The position numbers and the translations under genes are program-made. From Erinaceus europaeus (taxonomy: Eukaryota > Chordata > Mammalia > Eulipotyphla > Erinaceidae): a DNA stretch of 64,000 bases. A model generated the notes under the pieces. It did not search any database and had not been told where the DNA came from. It worked only from the letters and a program-made list of their open reading frames with translations. The stretch covers positions 47,597,237 through 47,661,236 of the forward strand of contig NC_080185.1 in NCBI RefSeq assembly GCF_950295315.1, written 5' to 3'. Each line of letters opens with the position of its first letter. Positions within the stretch are counted from its first letter, which is position 1. Shown here piece by piece: positions 45,123 through 56,575 of this stretch.

Positions 45123-46375
45123 TCCCTCTGGGAGTATGGACCCAGGTTTACTGTGGGGTGCAGACGGTAGAAGGTCTGGCTTCTGTAATTGCTTCCCTGT
45201 TGAACATGGGCCTTGTCAGGTTGATTCATACTCCCAGCCTTTTAATCTCTTTCCCTAGTGAGGCAGGGATCTGGGTCTCCAGGACACATGGTGGGGCCAT
45301 CTGCCCAGGGAAGTCAGGTTGGCATCATGGTAGCGTCTGGAACCTGGTGACTGAAAAAGAGTTAAGATATAAAGCAGAACCAATTGTTGACTAATCATGA
45401 CCCTAAATAAAGGCTGGAATATTGCAGGTGAAAATTTGGAGTCTCTGTTTTGGGAAAAGCTAGTAGGTCAATTTTAGGTATATTCCAAGGGGGCCATGAC
45501 TTTACTAGTTTTTTCCTGAGTCTGACAGCTAATATGCAGTTGGACCCAGGTTATTGTCTGGGGAGATGGCGTCATAGTTGGAAAAAGGACTATAAAACTG
45601 GATCAGGGAAGAGAATAGTTCCCAAATATGGGGAAAGTATATGAATATTGTTAACTGTAAACCCGATCGGTTTGATCTGGGGCCTATGTAACCTCTGCAT
45701 CCCTGTAGGCCTGAGCTCACATTTTGTGATCAAGGCTAGGAACACTCTAGGCTGCACTAATACAGTACCTATCTTCCTTGGTTAGTAGGTAGAATATGTT
45801 GTCTAACTTCCATTCAGAGGATGGAACATTTCCTACTATTATTGATCTACATTGAGGGCAAGGTCCTATATAGGCCCACAAAGTGGTCCATTATGTTTTT
45901 CCTCATGGAGATGACCAGCAACAGTGGCGAGAGAGAAATGTTAGAGGTCTAAGCCCATCATGTCTATGTGGGAAACCTAGGACTCCCTGAATAGGGCCCC
46001 AGATGATGGGGTGGCCAGGTTGTGACTAAAGAGTCATCATTAAAGTATGCCAGTCTCTTGCCCTTATTCAGCTTTTGTAATCCTTACATTGTCTGACAAG
46101 GTTAACTTTGGAGTGATTGAGGGACATGCAATAGGAGGTAGGATAGGAGGGTATCTACGTTTAAGTAGAAACTATTTCATTAAGTACTTTAAGGTGTCTT
46201 TTTTTTAGGTCTTTTTACTTGCTTGCTTCATTTATTGACTCACTGCAAAGTACTATGTACTTTTGCTTTAAGGTATATGTTTTCTCCTAACTTATGGATA
46301 CATGTACATATGCTCTATCTCATAGGCCCTGATTTATATCTGGGTTTTGAGGTTTTGTTAAGAAGTATACCACCA

Positions 46376-46686
46376 GAAATAGAAATTTTTAAAAAATATA
46401 TTTATTTATTCCCTTTTGTTGCCCTTGTTGTTTTATTGTTGTAATTATTATTGTTGTTGTTGTTAATGTCATCATTGTTGGATAGGACAGAGAGAAATGG
46501 AGAGAAAAGGGGAAGACAGAGGGGGAGAGAAAGATAGACACCTGCAGACCTGCTTTACCGCCTGTGAAGCGACTTCCCTGCAGGTGAGGAGCCAGAGGTT
46601 GGAACCAGCATCCTTAAGATGATCCTTGTGCTTTGTGCCAAGTGCACTTAATCCGCTGGCTAACGCCCGACTTCCCCGAAATAGAA
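46376..46686 (-). mobile_element. tRNA-derived SINE in L1 UTR
   Basis: Flanked by gaaatagaa at 46376-46384 and 46678-46686. Same form as the copy at 44818-45110. Confidence 0.93.
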
Positions 46687-47065
46687 TTAAGGAGTCCTAT
46701 GAGTTAGGAAAGGTTCTCACCAGAGTAATGAAGGTGAAGGTTCTCACCAGAGTAATGAAGCTGACATTCCACTCCTGACGTCACTGGACACATTCTGAAG
46801 TAAAGCATGCTGAGGTGGTACTGTTTGCATTCAAGAGGTTGGGATCAGCAGATGCAGTATCAGTTGGTATAACATGAGAGAAGCATGAAGGAAAGTGAGC
46901 CCCTAAAGTTTCTTGGCCTGGGAGAAATATGGGCTTTATAGAGAAAGTGGAAGGCTCCTGTTGTCTAAGGGTTTAAGAAGGCAACAGATAGTTATTGCTA
47001 TAATCAAATTATTTGGCAATTGGGTTAACTTTGAAAATCCCTTTGTTGACATTTGCTGTATCATA

Positions 47066-47634
47066 TAAGACCTCAACATAATTTATATCATTTTATACTA
47101 TTTACATATAGCTGTGTCTTATTCTGTTCCTTTTTAAACCTATTCAGCTACTATGCATTTATTCTTAGGATATTGGTTTGCCCCCTTTGTTATACAAAAA
47201 AAAAAAGATGCCATCAGTTGTATTTGAAGCTCTTATCCACCTACCTTACCGTCTTCTACATTTTCAGCCTTTTGTCCTAGCTTAGAAAATATATTAGCCA
47301 TTCTGCCTGTCTAAGGTCAACCTCTATACCTTTGCTTTATATCTTAAGCTGGTTCTCTTGTTTGATAAAGGATCTCTTTACACAGTAATCCTTTTGTCTT
47401 CTGTATTATTCACTTCATTTTATCTTTGAGTTCTTTCTTCAATGTGGAAAAAAGAACAAACAGATGTGACACCTTTTCTTGACTCTTCCTTGTATAATTA
47501 AGACCTGTACAACTCATGCATAAACGTTTCAACGAAGCATAGTCTACTCACACAGGGTCTTGCATAAAGATAGTTCTTATTTCAAAGGGAAAGAGACATA
47601 TTTCAATTATTATTATTGTTATTGGTTTTTTTTT
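47066..47634. other. Single-copy DNA ending in a T-run
   Basis: No gene recognised; the T-run at 47623-47648 is the reversed tail of the next L1. Confidence 0.5.
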
Positions 47635-48330
47635 TTTTTTTTTTTTTTACTTTTCCCCAGGCCTTCACTTTTTTTGGCATGTAATGTGTTTCACTTTGGG
47701 ATACTTAGGTTGTTTCCAATTCTAGACTACTATAAATAATGCTGCAATAAATGTGGGAAGGCATACAATTCTTTGAACTAGTGTTTTTGTATTTTGTGGA
47801 AAAATAATCAGAGGCAACATAATTGCAACATGTGGAATTTCTATTTTTAATACTGCTTTCCATAATGACCGCTGTAATCTATATTCTCTAAGGTTTCTCT
47901 TCTCTCTACATATTGTCTTTTGGATACTAATCACTCTCACAAGTATGCGATGATAGTGCATTGCTTATTTAAGTTGCATTTCCCTAGTAGTAAGAGATGA
48001 TGAACTGCTTTTTACTTGCTTATTTGCTATCTACATATCTTCCTCGCAGAAGTGTCTATTTCAATCTTCTGTCCATTTTTCATCAGGCTGCTATTTTTAA
48101 TTGTTGACTTTTATGTGTTCATTGTATATTCCGGATACTGATCTCTCTACAGATGTATGATATGCAAATAACTTCCCCATTCAGTAGGAAAACCTTTTGT
48201 TTTAATGTAGGTTTATCTAGTTGTTCCCTGATATTTTATTTGTTTGTTTGCTTTTTCTCTTTTTTTCTTTAGCAGATCCAAGGTTTCCTGCATGTGCAGT
48301 TTAACTTTACCAAACCAATTTTTTTCTATT
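47635..48330 (-). mobile_element. Old L1 ORF2 C-terminal part
   Basis: 'ggttgtttccaattctagactactataaataatgctgcaataaatgtggg' and 'atttccctagtagtaagagatgatgaactgc' are ORF2 C-terminal text on the minus strand, highly diverged. Confidence 0.75.
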
Positions 48331-48707
48331 TATTTTTAAAGCACTTTATTGAGAAAATAATATTTTCACATTTCAACTGTTGCTATCATGAGTGTACAAT
48401 TTCATATCTCCCCATGATAGGTGTTATCACATCAACTTGTCATCTTTCCCCATCATAGGACACAGGTCTACACACTCTTTCAATCTGCTTCCAACTCCCC
48501 CCTTCTAGAGTCCTTGACTCTGTTACAATAGACTACAGCTAACCAATGTTTTATCCTATATTACCCCTTGTTTTTTTCTTAAATATCTACTGTGAGATAA
48601 TCTGGTATTTCTCCTTTTCCTTTTCATTTATTTCACTTAACTGATTCTTTCAAGTTAATCCAAGTTGTAGTAAAAATCATCCTTTATTACACTGCATAAT
48701 ATTCCAC

Positions 48708-48767
<60 letters not shown>

Positions 48768-48800
48768 GTCTTCCTTAGCCATCCAAGCAACAGGATTCCA
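48331..48800 (-). mobile_element. L1 3' end with TA-expanded ORF2 end
   Basis: 'tttttaaagcactttattgagaaaataatattttcac' (tail and short UTR; compare 39460), 'cttccaactcccccc'-like UTR, then the ORF2 end with the TA array at 48711-48765 and 'ccttagccatccaagcaacagg'. Confidence 0.8.
48711..48765. repeat. (TA)n at the same ORF2 site as 4108-4160
   Basis: About 27 TA units, flanked by 'taatattccactgc' and 'atgtcttccttagcc', the reversed form of the ORF2 codons for WYIYTMEY. Confidence 0.9.
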
Positions 48801-49995
48801 ACACCTTCCTCACCCCCCCTTCCTCTCTTTCCCACAGAATTCTTTGCTTTGGTGCAATACACCACAGCCAGTCCAAGTTTTCCTTTGTGTTTTCCCTTTC
48901 TGTCCTTGTTTCTTCAGTCTCACTTATATATGAAGTCAACCAGTCTTTATTCTTCTTTTGGATTATCTCAACATGATTCTATCAAGTTCCATGTAAGATG
49001 AGGCAAAGAAGATTACTTCATTTTTAATAGCTGAGCAACATTCATATGTATATATGAATTCATATACATATGTATATATGAGTTCATATATATTCATATA
49101 TATAACAATTTTATTATTCACTGATGTTTGCATGTTCAAAGTAGTACAATCTGTCATAGACTAAACTTGGAAACAAGCCATGACAAATTGCACTGCTATG
49201 AAAATATGTATACATAATTCTTTTTGGATAGCTGTGTTTGCCTCCATTGGATAAATTTCCAGGAAAGAAATTAGTGGATCCTAGGTATGTTCATTTCTAG
49301 TGTTCTGGGAAACCTCCAGACTTTTTTCCTATGGGAATTGGACAAACTCCTACACACCAGCAGTATAGGAAGTTTTCTTTTCCCTCACATCCTCTCCAAC
49401 ATTTATTCCTATCCTTTCTAATGTTTAACATTCTCATGGTTATAATGTGGTAACTCATTGTTGCCTTTATTTAAATTTCTCTGACCAGTAGAGATTTTGA
49501 GCATTAACATTTTGCATGTCTATAGGCCTTCTGAATCTCCTCCTGTAACATTTTGCATGTCTATAGGCCTTCTGAATCTCCTCCTCCTCCTCCTCCTCTT
49601 CTTCTTCTTCTTCTCCTTCTCCTTCTTCTCCTTCTCTTTCTCCTTCTCCTTTTCTCCTCCTTCTTCTTTTCCTTCTCCACCTCCTCCTCCTCTCCCTCTT
49701 CCTCCTCCTCCCTCTTCTTCTTCTTTTATTTTGGCATCTCTTCTTTAGTGAACATTCTGTCCATTTCCTCTCCTTATTTTAAATGTGGTTGCTTGTTTTT
49801 TGTTAGTTTGTTTTCTGAATTTAATGAACCTTTTATATATTTTGCCAGTCCTTTATCTGATGCATCACATATAAAGATATTCTGTTCTGTAGGGTGTCTT
49901 TCTGTTTTTATGATGGTTCCCTTTGTTGTGAAGCTTTTTAGTTTGATGTAGCTCCTATAGTTTATTTTTGGTTTGTTTTTCTTGCTATTTGTTGT
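48801..49995 (-). mobile_element. L1 ORF2 C-terminal part with short UTR
   Basis: 'tgctttggtgcaatacaccacagccagtcc', 'atttttaatagctgagcaacattc', 'gatagctgtgtttgcctcc', 'gtgttctgggaaacctccagac' and 'gaagctttttagtttgatgtagctcc' follow ORF2 order on the minus strand. A pyrimidine tract (49576-49730) and a 38-base duplication ('acattttgcatgtctataggcc...', near 49507 and 49549) interrupt it. Confidence 0.8.
49576..49730. repeat. (CTC/CTT)n pyrimidine tract
   Basis: Impure trinucleotide tract of CTC, CTT and TTC units. It reads as poly-Leu or poly-Ser in + frames. Confidence 0.93.
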
Positions 49996-50432
49996 GAGCC
50001 TTTGAAGAATATGTAAGAATCAGCTGCATTCCTCTATGCAAACACTAAGCTAAGAGAAGAAGAAATTCAAGTTATCAATTCCTTTTACTATAGCAGCAAA
50101 AATAAAATAAAATATCTGGGATTAAATTTTAAAAAAGAAAGAAGACTTTCTTTTTTAAAAGAAAAAAGTGAAAGACTCGAATACTGAAATTTATGAGTCA
50201 CTGTTCAAGGAATTACAAAGTAGTACAAAGAAATGGAAAGATATATTATGATTTGGAAGAATTAATTTTGTTAAAATCACCATCCTACCCAGAGCCATAA
50301 ATAGATTTATTGCTGTTCCTGTCAAGGTTCCACCAAACTTCTTTGAGTGGAATATGAATATTACAAAAGCTAAAAATGTCTATATGGAAATAGAAAATAC
50401 CTAGGATCACTAAAGCAATCTTGAATAAAAAA

Positions 50433-50906
50433 GAATAATGTCGGGTTGCATCGCGGGGGAGAGAGAAGAGACCAGGAACTCATGGCGGAGAGGGAATGCA
50501 AATCTTTATTCACAAGGACACCTCAGAATTGTGTGTGAGCACAGTGGTTTATGCCACATGGAGCTAGCAAAATGGCTGCCTCTCACTATGCTCACCAGCC
50601 CTTCTCTAGGTCGGGTTGTGGAAGAGAAAAGAAAGTGAAAGCGGAAACAGGAGAGGCTTTTATGGGAGAATTCCAGAAGTGGCAAGTCAGGACAGCATTT
50701 TCTAGGAAAGTGGGTGGAGAGAGGCAAAAGGCATGTTGGGAAGGTGGAAGCATCCTTAGCAACTGTTGCAATAGTTTTAACTGAATTAGCAATACCCTGA
50801 GGGGATAACATGGTGGAGATCTGTAAATAATACTTGCATGGAAATATAGTGGTTTGTGGACCCTGCTAGTATTCAACCACATCTGCACAATTTCCCAACA
50901 GAATAA
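50433..50906 (-). mobile_element. Solo LTR, family B, with 6-bp target duplication
   Basis: The LTR is 50439-50900 (462 bp), bounded by gaataa at 50433-50438 and 50901-50906. Termini are TG...CA: TGTTGGGAAATTGTGCAG on the minus strand at the right, CAACCCGACA at the left. AATAAA lies on the minus strand at about 50506-50511 ('gaataaagatttgc'). Six-base duplications are usual for betaretrovirus-like (ERVK/class II) elements. It interrupts L1 ORF2. Confidence 0.9.
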
Positions 50907-51028
50907 AGCTGGAGGCATCATACTTCTCGACCTCAAATTATACTGCAGGGATTTTGTAATCAAAATACTGAAACCAAAATAGATGTACAAACCAGTAGAA
51001 TAGAACTGAGAGCCTAGAAATAAATCTT

Positions 51029-51240
51029 GGGCCAGGAAGTGGTGCATCTGGTTAAGCACACACATAACAGTTGTGCAAAGACCCAGGTTCAAGCCTCTTA
51101 TCCCCACCTGCAGAGGGAAAGCTTCACAAGTGGTGAAGCAAGGCTGCAGGTGTTTCTCTATCTCTTTCCCTCCTAATCTCCCCTCTCCTCTCAATTTCTC
51201 TCTGTCTCTATCCAATAATAAATAAATAAATAAATAAAAT
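51029..51240 (+). mobile_element. tRNA-derived SINE, plus strand, non-AAC form
   Basis: 'gggccaggaagtggtgcatctggttaagc', 'gacccaggttcaagcctc' (B-box-like), 'ggaaagcttcacaagtggtgaagc', '(aataaat)n' tail. Inserted in L1 ORF2. Confidence 0.9.
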
Positions 51241-51530
51241 TTTCTTCAAAAAGAAGATAAAACCTCCACGTCTGTAAACAACTAATTTTTGACAAGGTGG
51301 CCAAGAACATTAAACGGAGAATGGAGAATCTCTTCAATAAATGGTGTTGGAAAATGATTGGGTTGAAGCTTTCATATTTATGAAACTGGCCCACCATATA
51401 TCACCATGGAAAAAAATCAACTCCAAATGGAACAAAGACTTGGATGTTAGAGCAGAAATCATCAACTACATAGAAGAAAACACTGGCTGAGCACTTCACA
51501 ATCTATGTTTTGGAAATACCTAGATCTTAA

Positions 51531-51778
51531 CTATGTAAAAGCTTAAGCACTGCTTCCTGCAAGTACTTTTACTTGAAAGTTATTCTGAGACCAAATTAAA
51601 TACTTATCTTCTAAGTATTTCTCTCAGAATTTAGCACACCTTACTGTAATTAGAGTTATCACGAAACACCTAAAACTTGGGTATTCAAGGACTCTCACAT
51701 TAAAAATGTATTTTAAACTCCCCTGTATTCAGTTTTCTACAAGAAATTTTAGATATGCATTTTTTAAAGATTTATTTT
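51531..51778. other. Single-copy DNA
   Basis: Nothing recognised. Confidence 0.4.
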
Positions 51779-52056
51779 TTAATATTTATTTATTTATTAT
51801 TTATTCCCTTTTGTTGCCCTTGTTTTATTGTTGTAGTTATTACTGATGTTGTTGTTGTTGCATAGGACAGAGAGATTTGGAGAGAGGAGGGGAAGACAGA
51901 AAGGGGGAGAGGAGATAGACACCTGCAGACCTGCTTCACCACTTGTGAAATGACTCCCTTGCAGGTGGGGAGCTGGGGGCTTGAACGGGGATCCTTACAC
52001 CAGTCCTTGCACTTTGCACCACGTGTGCTTAACTCGCTGTGCTACTGCCCGACTCC
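51779..52056 (-). mobile_element. tRNA-derived SINE, AAC form
   Basis: 'cccttttgttgcccttgttttattgttgtagttatt', 'gacacctgcagacctgcttcaccacttgtg', 'cgtgtgcttaactcgctgtgctactgcccgac'. Confidence 0.93.
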
Positions 52057-52534
52057 CAGATCTGTAGTTTTAGCCACTGTTCTATTCCACTATTAGGTTA
52101 TGCAGACATTATGAGGACTTAGCAAATACCAAAATATTGTGGAGGACCTTTTGGTTATTGATTATTAATTTTATTTTCTCATTCTGATATAGTCTTTGTT
52201 TTTAGTACAACCTTTAGTTGTTACTAATAGTACATTACAAGATTGTGAGATTACAATGTATAGTTACAGACCACACGTGACATCAAATTTCTGTATCCTC
52301 TCCCTCCCAAAAACAACCCCCAGAGTTCTCACAAGTTTGACAATTTGCTTGCTTCTGTTTTTTACAAGTTCATGTAAATAAGTCCTTCAGATTCCACATA
52401 TAAGTGAAACCCTCTGGCAGATGTCTTTCTTCTCTTTACTTATTTCACTAAGATAAATCACCTCCAGTTTCATCCATTTTGTCCCAATGAAATAATATCA
52501 TCTTTTTGATTGCAGAGTATCCCATAACTTCTTT

Positions 52535-52705
52535 TTAAAATAAAAATAAGTTTATTTATTTATTGAATAGTGACAGCCAGAAATCAAGAGGTAAGAGGGT
52601 GATAGAGAGGGAGAGAGACAGAGAGACACACGCAACACTGCTTCACCACATGTGAAGCTTTCTCTTTGTATGTGCACTCAACCAGGTACACCAACACTGG
52701 GTCCC
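52535..52705 (-). mobile_element. Older SINE in L1
   Basis: 'attgaatagtgacagccagaaatcaagagg', 'gcaacactgcttcaccacatgtgaagc', shortened head 'ctcaaccaggtacaccaacactgggtccc'. Confidence 0.8.
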
Positions 52706-52804
52706 TTATTCCATAGCTTCTTTAGCCAGTAATCTAATGGTAGGCATCTAGGCTGCTTCCACTATTTGACTATTGTGAATGATGCAGTTATAAACATAAG
52801 GGTG

Positions 52805-53108
52805 CATATGTCTTTTCTTTTTTAAAAAAAATATTTATTTCCTTTTGTTGCCCTTGTTGTTTTATTGTCGTAGTTATTATTGATGTCATTGTTGTTGGAT
52901 AGGACGTAGAGAAATGGAGAGGGGATGGAAAGACAGAGAGGGGGAGAGAAAGATAGACACCTGCAGACCTGCTTCACTGCTTGTGAAGCAACCCCCCTGC
53001 ATGTGGGGAGCCGGGGGCTTAAACTGGGATCCTTAAGCTGGTCCTTGTGTTTTGTGCCATGTGTGCTTAACCTGCTGCGCTACTGCCTGACTCCCACATA
53101 TGTCCTTT
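52805..53108 (-). mobile_element. tRNA-derived SINE, AAC form, in L1
   Basis: SINE 52817-53096 flanked by catatgtctttt (52805-52816) and catatgtccttt (53097-53108), one mismatch. Head reversed at right ('gtgtgcttaacctgctgcgctactgcctgac'). Confidence 0.92.
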
Positions 53109-53456
53109 TTGATCAGTGCTTGGGTGTCCACTAGATAAATGCCTAAGAGTGGTAGTGTTGGGTCATAATGCAATTCCATTCTTATTTGTTTAAGTACTGT
53201 CCATACAGTCTTCCAAAGGGGCTGTGCCAGTTTGCATTCCCACCAGCAGTGAAGCAGAGTTCCCTTTTCTCCACAGCCTCTGTAATACCTGTTATTTCCT
53301 GATTTGTCTATGTAAGCCATTCTCTCAGATGTGAGATTGTATGTCAGTTTAGTTTTAATTTGCATTTCTCTAATGATAAGTGAAGCAAAGCATTCATTTC
53401 TTCATGTGTCTGTGGGCCATGTGTATCTCTTTAGAAAACTGATATAGTTTTTGATA

Positions 53457-53462
53457 AACCAT

Positions 53463-53509
<47 letters not shown>

Positions 53510-54730
53510 TAAAGGGAAACATTAATAAAACCGTAGGATAGGAGGGATACAACTCCACACAATTTCCACCACCAGATCTCTATATTTGATCCCCTCCCCT
53601 GATAGAATTCCTATTCTTTATCCCTCTGGGAGTATGGACCCAAGGTCATTGTGGGATGCAGAAGGTGGAAGGTCTGGCTTCTGTAATTGCTTCCCCGCTG
53701 AACATGGGCATTGACTGGTCGGTCCATACTCCCAGTCTGCCTCTCTCTTTCCCTAGTAGGGTGGGTCTCTGGGGAAGCGGAGCTCCAGGACACATTGGTG
53801 GGGTTGTCTGTCCAAGGAAGTCTGGTCGGCATCATGCTGGCATCTGGAACCTGGTGGATGAAAAGAGAGTTAACATATAAAGCCAAACAAATTGTTGAAT
53901 AATTATGGACCTAAAGGTTGGAATAGTGCAGATGAACTGCTGGGGGGTACTGACTGCAGACTATTGTGTACTTTTGCTTTCAGGTATATATTTTGCCCTA
54001 GTTTATGGATATGTGTGAACATATGCTCTATCTCACAGGACCTGGTCTATATCTAGGTTTGGGGACTTTGTTAGGAAGTGAACTGCCTGGAATGGAATTA
54101 GAGGATACTATGAAAGGAGAGGTCTCACCCGAGTAATGAAGCTGAAGGGTTGTCATTCCACATCTGAAGTCTATGGTCACAGTCTGAAGTGAAGCATGCT
54201 GAGGTGGCACTGGTTACATTGATTAGGCTGTGATCGGTGGATGCAATATTATTTGATATGAATTGAGAGAAGCATGCAGGAAAGTGTGCCCCAACCTAAG
54301 TTTCCAGGACTGGAGGAAATATAGGCTCTATAGTGGAAATGCAAGATTCCTGCTGTCTTAGGGTTCAAGAAGACAATGGATGGTTATTGTTATCATCACA
54401 TTATTTGGTAATTGGGTTAACTTTGAAAAGTCCCTTTGTTAAGATTTGCTGTATAATACCCAACATGATGTATATAGCTGTGCCACTGGTTGCTTCTGTT
54501 CTCCCTGGTCTAGGCTTTTGAGAGAGTGAACATATCAAAGACTCAGCCTCTGTATTAAAAAGATTCAGTCTGTGCTTTAAAAAGTTTGAGACATATAATC
54601 AATTTTCCCCTCTCATATTAATTAAATAGTGATTTATATGACTACAAATTAATAGGTGTGTATATAAACACCATTCCCACCACCAAAAGACTGTGTCCCA
54701 TCCTACCCTTGATAAACTATTTTATCTAAA
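53457..54730 (-). mobile_element. L1 3' UTR, short form, nearly complete
   Basis: (ATTT)n tail at 53459-53510, then UTR blocks through 'ctgaactgcctggaatgg' and up to 'aaacaccattcccaccaccaaaagactgtgtccc', close to the ORF2 stop. At about 53940 the text jumps from 'gcagatgaactgctgg' to 'tactgactgcagactattg', the same deletion seen at 1-758. Confidence 0.87.
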
Positions 54731-55265
54731 CTTAGAGTGGTTTTTTAAGTTTTGCTGATGATGTTTCTATGGTAACACTTGGGGAACTAGATAATTGCTT
54801 AGATTGGATCCTCTGTGTCTAGGGCCAAGCACATTCATTGATATTCCTCTGGGATTTCTTCTCTGTCAGGTTGCTTTCAACAACTTTTGAACTTTTTTTT
54901 TTATATACTTATAACCCCTACCAGACCTCTTACTTCCTTTATCTAATTTTAAGTATTTTTCTTTCCTCAGCACTCTAAAAGGAATTTTATCTATCCTATT
55001 GAGATCCGCACTAATATTCCCAACCATAATCTCTCTTTTGAACTTGAGCATAGAGAGTTCAAAATCCAGTAAGGTAAATCTCTGTGGACAAGTTTCTCTC
55101 CTGCCAACAGAGGAGGAGGAAGATCTTTGAGGAAAGAACAAAAAGCTCTAGTTTTTTTTTTTAATTTGGAGGAGAAGTAAAATAATCAGGAGCAAAGTGC
55201 AATGATCTCACAACAGTTGTCACATATTTGTCTGTTTATCAGACTCTCCCTTTCAGTGAACTCTG
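54731..55265. other. Unassigned DNA with a 91-codon minus frame
   Basis: The minus frame 54866-55141 (MFFPQRSSSSSVGRRETCPQ ... KLDKGSKRSGRGYKYIK) is basic and not recognised. No repeat match elsewhere in the window. Chance cannot be excluded. Confidence 0.3.
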
Positions 55266-55346
55266 AGTGTTTTTTATTATCTTTATTTGATAGAGACAGC
55301 CAGGAATTGAGAGGGTATGGGGAGAGTGGGAGAGAGATAGAGAGTG
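55266..55346 (-). mobile_element. SINE fragment
   Basis: 'ttttttattatctttatttgatagagacagccaggaattgag' is the tail and middle of a minus-strand SINE, cut off before the head. Confidence 0.65.
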
Positions 55347-56575
55347 CTTTATGGCACCTAATTAAAAAAGTGTCTTTTGTAGGTCTTTCTACTTGCTCAC
55401 TACACTTGTTGAGTCACTGCAAACTATTGTGCACTTTTACATTAAGGTATATATTTTCCCTTAACTTATGGATACATGTGCACATATGTTCTGTCTCATG
55501 GGCCCTGTTCTATATCTAGGTTCTGTGGCTTTGTTAGGAAGTGCACCACCCGATATAAAATTGAGGAGTTCTATGAGCTAGGAATGGTCTCTCCAGAGTA
55601 CTGAAGCTGAAGGATTGAATTATACTCATGTCGTCTCTGAACACAATCCTAAATGAAACATATCAAGGAGGTACTTGTTGTATCGATTTGGTTGAGCTCA
55701 TCAGATGCAGTATCAAATGGTATGAAATGAAAGAAGTGTACAGGAAGATGAGCCATGCCCCAGAGGTTCCAGAACTGGGAGAAATATGGGTATTAGAGAG
55801 AATGGGGAAAGTTCCTGCTGTCTTAGAGTTTAAGAAGGCAGTAGATAGTTATTGTAACTGAGTTACTTGAGAATTTGGTTTACTTTGAAAATCCCATGGT
55901 TAGGAGTTGCTGTATCATACAAGACCTTACCATGATTTATGCCATTCAATGCTATTTACATATAGCTATATCTTCTATAGTGATACGGTCAGTTGTTTCT
56001 GGTCTCCCTCATGTAAGATTACAAGTGATTTAATATTTTAAAGAATAGTCATTGTTAGAAATGTATTAACTATTTAAGTCCACTGTTAAGATTCAATCAG
56101 GTTACTAATTTGAAACCTTGAGTGCTTAGATTGAAGGAGCTCAGAACTGGGGTCAATGCATCAAAAAATTTGAGACTTTCAATCTATTTTCCCCCTCTCG
56201 TTTTGATTAAATAATGGTTTTATAAGATGATAAGTTAATAAGAGTGTATATTAACACCATTCCCACCACCAAAGGTCTGTGTCCCTATGTCCATCATCTA
56301 TAGTGAAGCTGAAAATCTACCCTCACCCTCTATCCAGAGGTTTTTACTTTGGTGCAACACTACAAACCCAGTCACATTCTAATTTGCTTTTCCCTGTCTG
56401 TTCTTCCTTCTTAATTTCTCGTTATGATTGAGATAATCCCATACTAGTCTTTCTCTTTCTGACATACCTCACTGAAAATAATTCCTTCTAGCTCCATCCA
56501 AGATGGGTCAGAAAAGGTGGGCTCATTATTCTTAATAGCTGAGTAAGTATTCCAACTTCCCTCACTTATAAAAGG
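55347..56575 (-). mobile_element. L1 3' UTR continuous with ORF2 end
   Basis: From 'aggtctttctacttgctcactacac' through 'attcccaccaccaaaggtctgtgtccc' the UTR is as in the long family, and from about 56340 it passes into ORF2 C-terminal text ('tttctgacatacctcactg', 'tagctccatccaagatgggtcagaaaagg', 'ttaatagctgagtaagtattcc'). This copy is the proof that the long UTR belongs to L1. No tail: its poly(A)-proximal part is missing. Confidence 0.85.

Larger units (their letters stand above)
44680..47065 (-). mobile_element. L1 3' UTR, longest copy, with two SINEs
   Basis: Reversed (ATTT)n tail, then the UTR in one order across 44700-44817, 45111-46384 and 46678-47065, about 1.8 kb after removing the SINEs at 44818-45110 and 46385-46677. 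It includes the block lost from the short form. It ends at 'tttgctgtatc', upstream of which other copies reach ORF2. Confidence 0.85.
50000..51530 (+). mobile_element. L1 ORF2 segment, plus strand, with LTR and SINE insertions
   Basis: 'cattcctctatgcaaacactaagc', 'gtgaaagactcgaatactgaaatttatgagtcactg', 'ccatcctacccagagccat', then, past the LTR at 50439-50900, 'gctggaggcatcatacttctcgacctcaaattatactgc', the SINE at 51029-51240, and 'ctcttcaataaatggtgttgg'. This is ORF2 downstream of RT. No 3' UTR follows. Confidence 0.82.
52195..53455 (-). mobile_element. Older L1 3' end and ORF2 C-terminal part, with two SINEs
   Basis: 'ccctctggcagatgtctttcttctctttacttatttcac', 'gtaggcatctaggctgcttccactatttgactattgtgaatgatg', 'gtgtccactagataaatgcctaagagtgg', 'ttccaaaggggctgtgcc' give ORF2 C-terminal order on the minus strand. 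SINEs at 52535-52705 and 52824-53096 interrupt it. Confidence 0.83.

Noticed and set aside
49497..49951. Poly-Leu/Ser/Phe frame resembling a membrane protein
   Set aside because: Produced by the CTC/CTT tract within reversed L1 ORF2.
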